From assembly GCA_041908445.1 (NCBI GenBank), contig JAYRFK010000023.1, forward strand, positions 1 through 64,000: DNA of 64,000 nt, read 5' to 3'. Shown piece after piece: positions 58,854 to 64,000 of the stretch. Below the pieces are notes generated by a model that was not told where the DNA came from, did no database searches, and was given only the letters and a program-made list of their open reading frames with translations. This DNA comes from JAEUJM01 sp041908445. GTDB taxonomy: Bacteria; Actinomycetota; Acidimicrobiia; Acidimicrobiales; DATDAH01. Position 1 is the stretch's first letter. Every line of letters starts with the position of its first letter. A program made the position numbers and the translations under genes.

Positions 58854-59648
58854 GTGCCGGCCGACGCCCTGTTCCTGCCCGACGGGGACGCCACCTTCGT
58901 GCCGACGTCGGGCGCGGTGGGGCCGTGGGACGCCCGCATCGTGCACGGCGCCGCCGTCGTCGCCCTGCTGACCGGCCGCCTCACCCCCGCGGAGGGGACG
59001 ATGGCGCGGGTCACCGTGGACTTCCTGCGCCCGGTGCCGATGGGACCGCTCGACCTCGATCTGGCCGACCTCGGCGGCGGCACCCGAGCCCAGCGGCACC
59101 GGGCCGTGCTCACGAGCGACGGCCAGGAGGTCGCCGCGGCCGAGTCCGTCGTGCTGCGGGCCGGCGCCCTCGAGCTGCCGCCGAAGGCGCTGGGGCACCC
59201 GACCCCCTTCGACCCCGCCGCCGCACCCCCGCTCGACGAGCCCAACCACGCCGCCGCCGAGGTCGTGGGCCACGAGAGCTACGACAGCGAGAGCGCGGTG
59301 TTCGTGCCGATGCGGGTCGAGGGCGACCGCCGGGTCCACGCCTGGATCAGCCTGGCCCTGCCCGTGGTCGCCGGCTCACCGCTCCTCGGCACCGAGCTGG
59401 CCGCCGCGGCGGCGGACTACGCCCAGACGGCTGTGCACCGCCAGCTCCCCTTCGCCGAGTGGTCGTTCCGCAACACCGAGCAGACCATCCACTTCTCGCG
59501 CCCGCCGGTCGGCCGCTGGGTGGGGCTGCGCAGCGACGCGCTCGTCCAGCCCGTCGGCGCCGGCTTCAGCGCCGCCGACCTGTTCGACGCCGATGGCTGG
59601 GTCGCCCGCACGGCGGCGGCGGTGGTCGTCGAGCGCCGCCCGACCTGA
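58854..59648 (+). CDS. Acyl-CoA thioesterase-like double-hotdog protein
   Basis: Protein of 264 aa from GTG 58854. The N-terminal hotdog has HGAAVVALLTGRL and TVDFLRPVPMGPLDLDL; the second half has HRQLPFAEWSFRNTEQTIHFSRPPVGRWVGLRS. This is the thioesterase-like TesB C-terminal form common in actinobacteria. It hydrolyses an acyl-CoA; the substrate is unknown. It starts the rightward operon continuing to the window edge. Confidence 0.87.
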   Translation: MPADALFLPDGDATFVPTSGAVGPWDARIVHGAAVVALLTGRLTPAEGTMARVTVDFLRPVPMGPLDLDLADLGGGTRAQRHRAVLTSDGQEVAAAESVVLRAGALELPPKALGHPTPFDPAAAPPLDEPNHAAAEVVGHESYDSESAVFVPMRVEGDRRVHAWISLALPVVAGSPLLGTELAAAAADYAQTAVHRQLPFAEWSFRNTEQTIHFSRPPVGRWVGLRSDALVQPVGAGFSAADLFDADGWVARTAAAVVVERRPT

Positions 59649-59695
59649 GCCCGACCCGACCGCCTCCCCGCCCGTCCCGCCGAGAGGAGCCTCCT

Positions 59696-60583
59696 GTGGC
59701 GCCGACGTTCCACCTCTACCTGCCCCAGATGCGCCTGGCGGTCGACGCCATCGCCGAGCGGGCGGTGGCAGCCGAGGCCGCCGGCTTCGAGGGCATCGCC
59801 TTCATGGACCACCTGGCCCCGCCCCTCGCCCTCGACCAGCCCATGTGGGACGCCATGGCGGTGGCGACCTTGGCGTTGGCCCGAACGTCCACGCTGCAGG
59901 TCGGCCACCTCGTGCTCTGCGACGCGTTCCGCCACCCGGCGGTGCTGGCCCGGGAGGTCACCACCCTCGACCACGCGTCGGGCGGCCGCTTCGAGCTCGG
60001 CATCGGCTGGGGCTCGGTCCCGACCGAGTTCACGACCTTCGGCGTCGGCTCGACCGAGCCCCGCGATCGGGTCTCCCGCCTCGGGGAGTCGCTGGCCATC
60101 CTGCGCGGCCTCTGGTCGGGCGAGCCGGTCGACCACGCCGGCGACCACTTCACCCTCGCCGGCGCCCAGCAGCGCCCCACCCCCACCCGGCCCATCCCCA
60201 TCACCATCGGCGGCGTCGGCCGCCGCACCCTCGCGCTCGTCCGCGAGCACGCCGACTGGTGGAACGTGCCCATCCACCAACTCGACCGGGTGGACGAGCT
60301 GCGGGACCAGGCCGGCGACGCCCGCCTGTCGGCCCAGACCATGGTCGCCTTCGCCCCCGACGCCGCCGACCGCGACGAGGTGGAGGCCGCCGCCCGTCGG
60401 CGCTTCGCCGGCACCCAGATGGGCGAGCGCCTCGTGGCCGGCACCGCCGACGAGCTCGCCGCCCACTTCGCCGAGCAGCACGCCGGCGGCGTGGACCGCT
60501 TCTACGTCTGGTTCGCCGATTTCGCCCCGGTCGACACGATCGCCGGCTTCGGCGCCGTCGTCGCCGCCCTCGCCGCCCGCTGA
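59696..60583 (+). CDS. LLM-class F420-dependent oxidoreductase
   Basis: Protein of 295 aa from GTG 59696 (AGAGGAG upstream). Barrel pattern: EAAGFEGIAFMDHLAPP, TSTLQVGHLVLCDAFRHPAVLAREVTTLDHASGGRFELGIGWG, and RPTPTRPIPITIGGVGRRTLALVREHADWWNVP. It is close to the F420-dependent luciferase-like subfamily annotated as Rv-type oxidoreductases. It probably moves hydride between F420 and a pathway intermediate. It follows the thioesterase gene by 47 bp. Confidence 0.87.
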   Translation: MAPTFHLYLPQMRLAVDAIAERAVAAEAAGFEGIAFMDHLAPPLALDQPMWDAMAVATLALARTSTLQVGHLVLCDAFRHPAVLAREVTTLDHASGGRFELGIGWGSVPTEFTTFGVGSTEPRDRVSRLGESLAILRGLWSGEPVDHAGDHFTLAGAQQRPTPTRPIPITIGGVGRRTLALVREHADWWNVPIHQLDRVDELRDQAGDARLSAQTMVAFAPDAADRDEVEAAARRRFAGTQMGERLVAGTADELAAHFAEQHAGGVDRFYVWFADFAPVDTIAGFGAVVAALAAR

Positions 60584-60643
60584 TCGGCCGGGCGGGCCCG
60601 GCGGTAGGGTCGCGGGGTCTCGAGCGCAGGGGGAGCAGACGAC

Positions 60644-62377
<1,734 letters not shown>

Positions 62378-62441
62378 CGGCGCACCACTCACCGCCCCCG
62401 ACCCGCCCCGACCCGCCCGAGAACCCAGGAGGCACGGCCCC

Positions 62442-63404
62442 GTGAGCGGCGCCCTCGACTACGACCCCGCGCGCCGCCCGGCCCAGCCGGCCACGCCCGC
62501 CGCCGACGCGTTCACGATCCACCGCGCCGCGCTCTCGACCGGCGCCGAACTGGCCTTCGTCAACGAGGGCGCCGGCGGCACGCCGCTGCTGCTGATCCAC
62601 GGCTGCCCGGAGACCAAGCGCCTCTGGTGGCGCAACATCGGGCCGCTCGCGGCGGCGGGCTTCGAGGTCATCGCCCCGGACCTGCGCGGCATCGGGGACA
62701 GCGCGCCCGCACCCGACGACGTCCACGACATCGCCGCCTACGCCAAGGACCTGCACGCCCTCGTGGCCGAGCACCTCGGCCACGACACCTGCGTCGTCGC
62801 GGCGGGCGACCTCGGCGGCGTGGTGGCGACCGACCTCATCCACCGCTACCCGGGCTTCGTCACCGGCAACTGCGCCTTCAACACGGTCCCGCCCATGGGC
62901 GCCGACTACGCCGGCGCCGGCCTCGACTTCGCCGACTTCAGCGCCCTCGGCCAGGGCCCGACGGGCGACTACCGCGTGTGGCAGGGCGCCAGGCCCGACG
63001 AGCTCGCCGCCATCCTGAACACCCCCGAGGCCCGCCGGCTCTGGGTCGCCGGCGTGTTCCGCTCCCGCCTGTGGGCCTCGCCGGGCAGCTTCAGCGACGC
63101 CGAGGTCGACTTCCAGACCGAGCCCTTCGCCGACGAGGCCTGCCTGCGGGCGTCGTGGGCGCCGTACCAGATCGCCCACGGCCGCCCCATGTCCGAGCTG
63201 CCCCGGATGGCTGCCGTCGACGTCCCCACCCTGGTGCTCTACGGCGCCGACGACCACGTGATCGGCCCCGACTTCCTGGTCTACGCCGAGGCCGCGTACA
63301 CGAACCGCATCGGCCCCCTCGTGGTCGCCGGGGCCGGCCACTTCCTCCCCTGGGAGCGCGCCGACGTGTTCAACCGCCTCCTCCCCGCCGTCTTCAGCCC
63401 CTAG
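62442..63404 (+). CDS. Alpha/beta hydrolase, epoxide hydrolase/dehalogenase-like
   Basis: Protein of 320 aa from GTG 62442 (AGGAGG upstream). Oxyanion motif HGCPET, nucleophile position Asp in AAGDLGGVVA (about residue 123), acid Asp in YGADDHVIGPD and His in GAGHFLPWE. An Asp nucleophile points to epoxide hydrolase or haloalkane-dehalogenase-like chemistry rather than an ordinary esterase. It is cytoplasmic, follows the deacylase by 64 bp in the same operon. Confidence 0.9.
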   Translation: MSGALDYDPARRPAQPATPAADAFTIHRAALSTGAELAFVNEGAGGTPLLLIHGCPETKRLWWRNIGPLAAAGFEVIAPDLRGIGDSAPAPDDVHDIAAYAKDLHALVAEHLGHDTCVVAAGDLGGVVATDLIHRYPGFVTGNCAFNTVPPMGADYAGAGLDFADFSALGQGPTGDYRVWQGARPDELAAILNTPEARRLWVAGVFRSRLWASPGSFSDAEVDFQTEPFADEACLRASWAPYQIAHGRPMSELPRMAAVDVPTLVLYGADDHVIGPDFLVYAEAAYTNRIGPLVVAGAGHFLPWERADVFNRLLPAVFSP

Positions 63405-63533
63405 CGAAACCGGCCCCCGGCCCGACCGCTCCGCCCCGAGCGGGCTGCCCTATGCTCGCCGCCGCCGGCCCCCGCGGCCGGTCGCGGCAGGGGCGGCCGC
63501 GCCGAACGCAGAGCGAGCCGGGGGGTTCGAGCT

Positions 63534-64000
63534 TTGAGCACGGTGGTCGAGAGCACCATCACCTTCCCCTACCAGCGGTCCCTCGGACCGGTGCTGGGGG
63601 CCTTCATGACCGCGCTCACCGAGGAGCGCTTCATCGGGATCCGCAACGGCGACCGGGTGCTGTGCCCGCCGCTCGAGTGGGACCCGGAGACCGGCGCCGA
63701 GCTCGCCCACGAGTTCGTCGACGTCGGCCCCGCCGGCACCGTCGAGTCGTGGTGCTGGGTGGCCGAGCCGTCCGAGCAGCACCCGCTCGCCCACCCCTTC
63801 GCCTTCGCCACCGTCCGCCTCGACGGCGCCGACACCGCACTGATCCACGCGGTCGACGCCGGGAGCCCCGACGCCATGAGCGTCGGCATGCGGGTGGCGC
63901 CGCGCTGGCGGGCCGAGCGCCGCGGCCACCTCACCGACCTCGAGGCCTTCATCCCCGGCGAGGAGCCCGTCCCGGGCGGGGGCGGCGGCGCCGACGAGCC
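63534..64000 (+). CDS. DUF35/OB-fold protein, truncated by window end
   Basis: Partial gene running off the right edge without a stop; start is TTG 63534 (GGGGGG eight bases upstream) or GTG 63543. The visible 155 residues begin with STVVESTITFPYQRSLGPVLGAFMTAL and GDRVLCPPLEWDPETG, then an OB-fold half with VESWCWVAEPSEQHPLAHPFAFATVRLDGAD. This matches DUF35/OB proteins that partner thiolases, but no CxxC Zn-ribbon pair is visible in the seen part. A thiolase-like gene would be expected just beyond the window. Confidence 0.8.
   Translation, partial: MSTVVESTITFPYQRSLGPVLGAFMTALTEERFIGIRNGDRVLCPPLEWDPETGAELAHEFVDVGPAGTVESWCWVAEPSEQHPLAHPFAFATVRLDGADTALIHAVDAGSPDAMSVGMRVAPRWRAERRGHLTDLEAFIPGEEPVPGGGGGADE

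Overview
The window looks like chromosomal DNA of a very GC-rich actinomycete (roughly 70% GC by eye, strong GC3 bias, many GTG starts, Shine-Dalgarno sites of the GGAGG/GGGGGA kind). The gene types are Liv-type binding proteins, luciferase-like F420/FMN oxidoreductases, thiolases paired with DUF35 Zn-ribbon/OB proteins, many TetR regulators, a WS/DGAT acyltransferase, and beta-oxidation genes. This mix suggests a heterotrophic Acidimicrobiia-like or mycobacteria-like actinobacterium; the lineage is an inference. I see no rRNA, tRNA, IS element, phage gene or CRISPR array. The window is almost entirely catabolism, uptake and regulation.

Layout. 0.3-5.1 kb: crotonase, TetR, SnoaL-like protein, an amidohydrolase with an altered metal site, and a NtaA/DszA-type monooxygenase. 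5.1-5.4 kb: a 48-bp tandem repeat array. 5.4-14.0 kb: two SDRs, an orphan binding protein, aldehyde dehydrogenase, thiolase, acyl-CoA thioesterase, and a DUF35-thiolase fusion, resembling a side-chain or beta-oxidation module. 14.3-19.8 kb: lipoprotein, VOC protein, crotonase, LLM oxidoreductase, PhyH-like dioxygenase and TetR. 19.9-26.4 kb: an unusual transporter operon made of an MFS permease fused to a LivF ATPase, a LivH-LivM-LivG triple fusion, and a binding lipoprotein. 26.5-33.0 kb: esterase, GH3 glycosidase, Gfo/Idh/MocA oxidoreductase, quinone reductase, crotonase. 33.0-37.5 kb: an APH-like kinase plus acyl-CoA dehydrogenase pair (the two halves of mammalian ACAD10/11), a TetR and a second binding protein. 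37.6-43.8 kb: PKD-tailed alpha/beta hydrolase, frameshifted MFS transporter, epimerase, WS/DGAT. 43.9-48.5 kb: SDR, TetR, third orphan binding protein, SnoaL-like protein and amidohydrolase. 48.6-63.4 kb: thiolase with its DUF35 partner, LLM oxidoreductases, acyl-CoA ligase, TetR, amidohydrolases, kinase, P450, thioesterase, deacylase and epoxide-hydrolase-like enzyme. A DUF35/OB gene runs off the end.

How the parts work together. Four Liv-type binding lipoproteins but only one set of membrane/ATPase subunits are present, so one fused transporter may serve several binding proteins. The enzymes suggest uptake followed by CoA activation and beta-oxidation of lipid-like or cyclic substrates. The most coherent new signal is regulatory: each TetR neighbourhood carries its own repeated palindrome. 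ATAAC-N3-GTTAT occurs at 44670, 46826 (one mismatch) and 48538. TTTCGAC-N6-GTCGAAA occurs at 51324, 55041 and 58812. AGAAY-N3-RTTCT occurs at 19773, 19795 and 35454 and links the transporter operon to the distant kinase/dehydrogenase/TetR locus. A non-palindromic 16-mer is shared by promoters at 12288 and 57533. Several gene ends carry long perfect hairpins, two of which are near-identical 49-bp copies.
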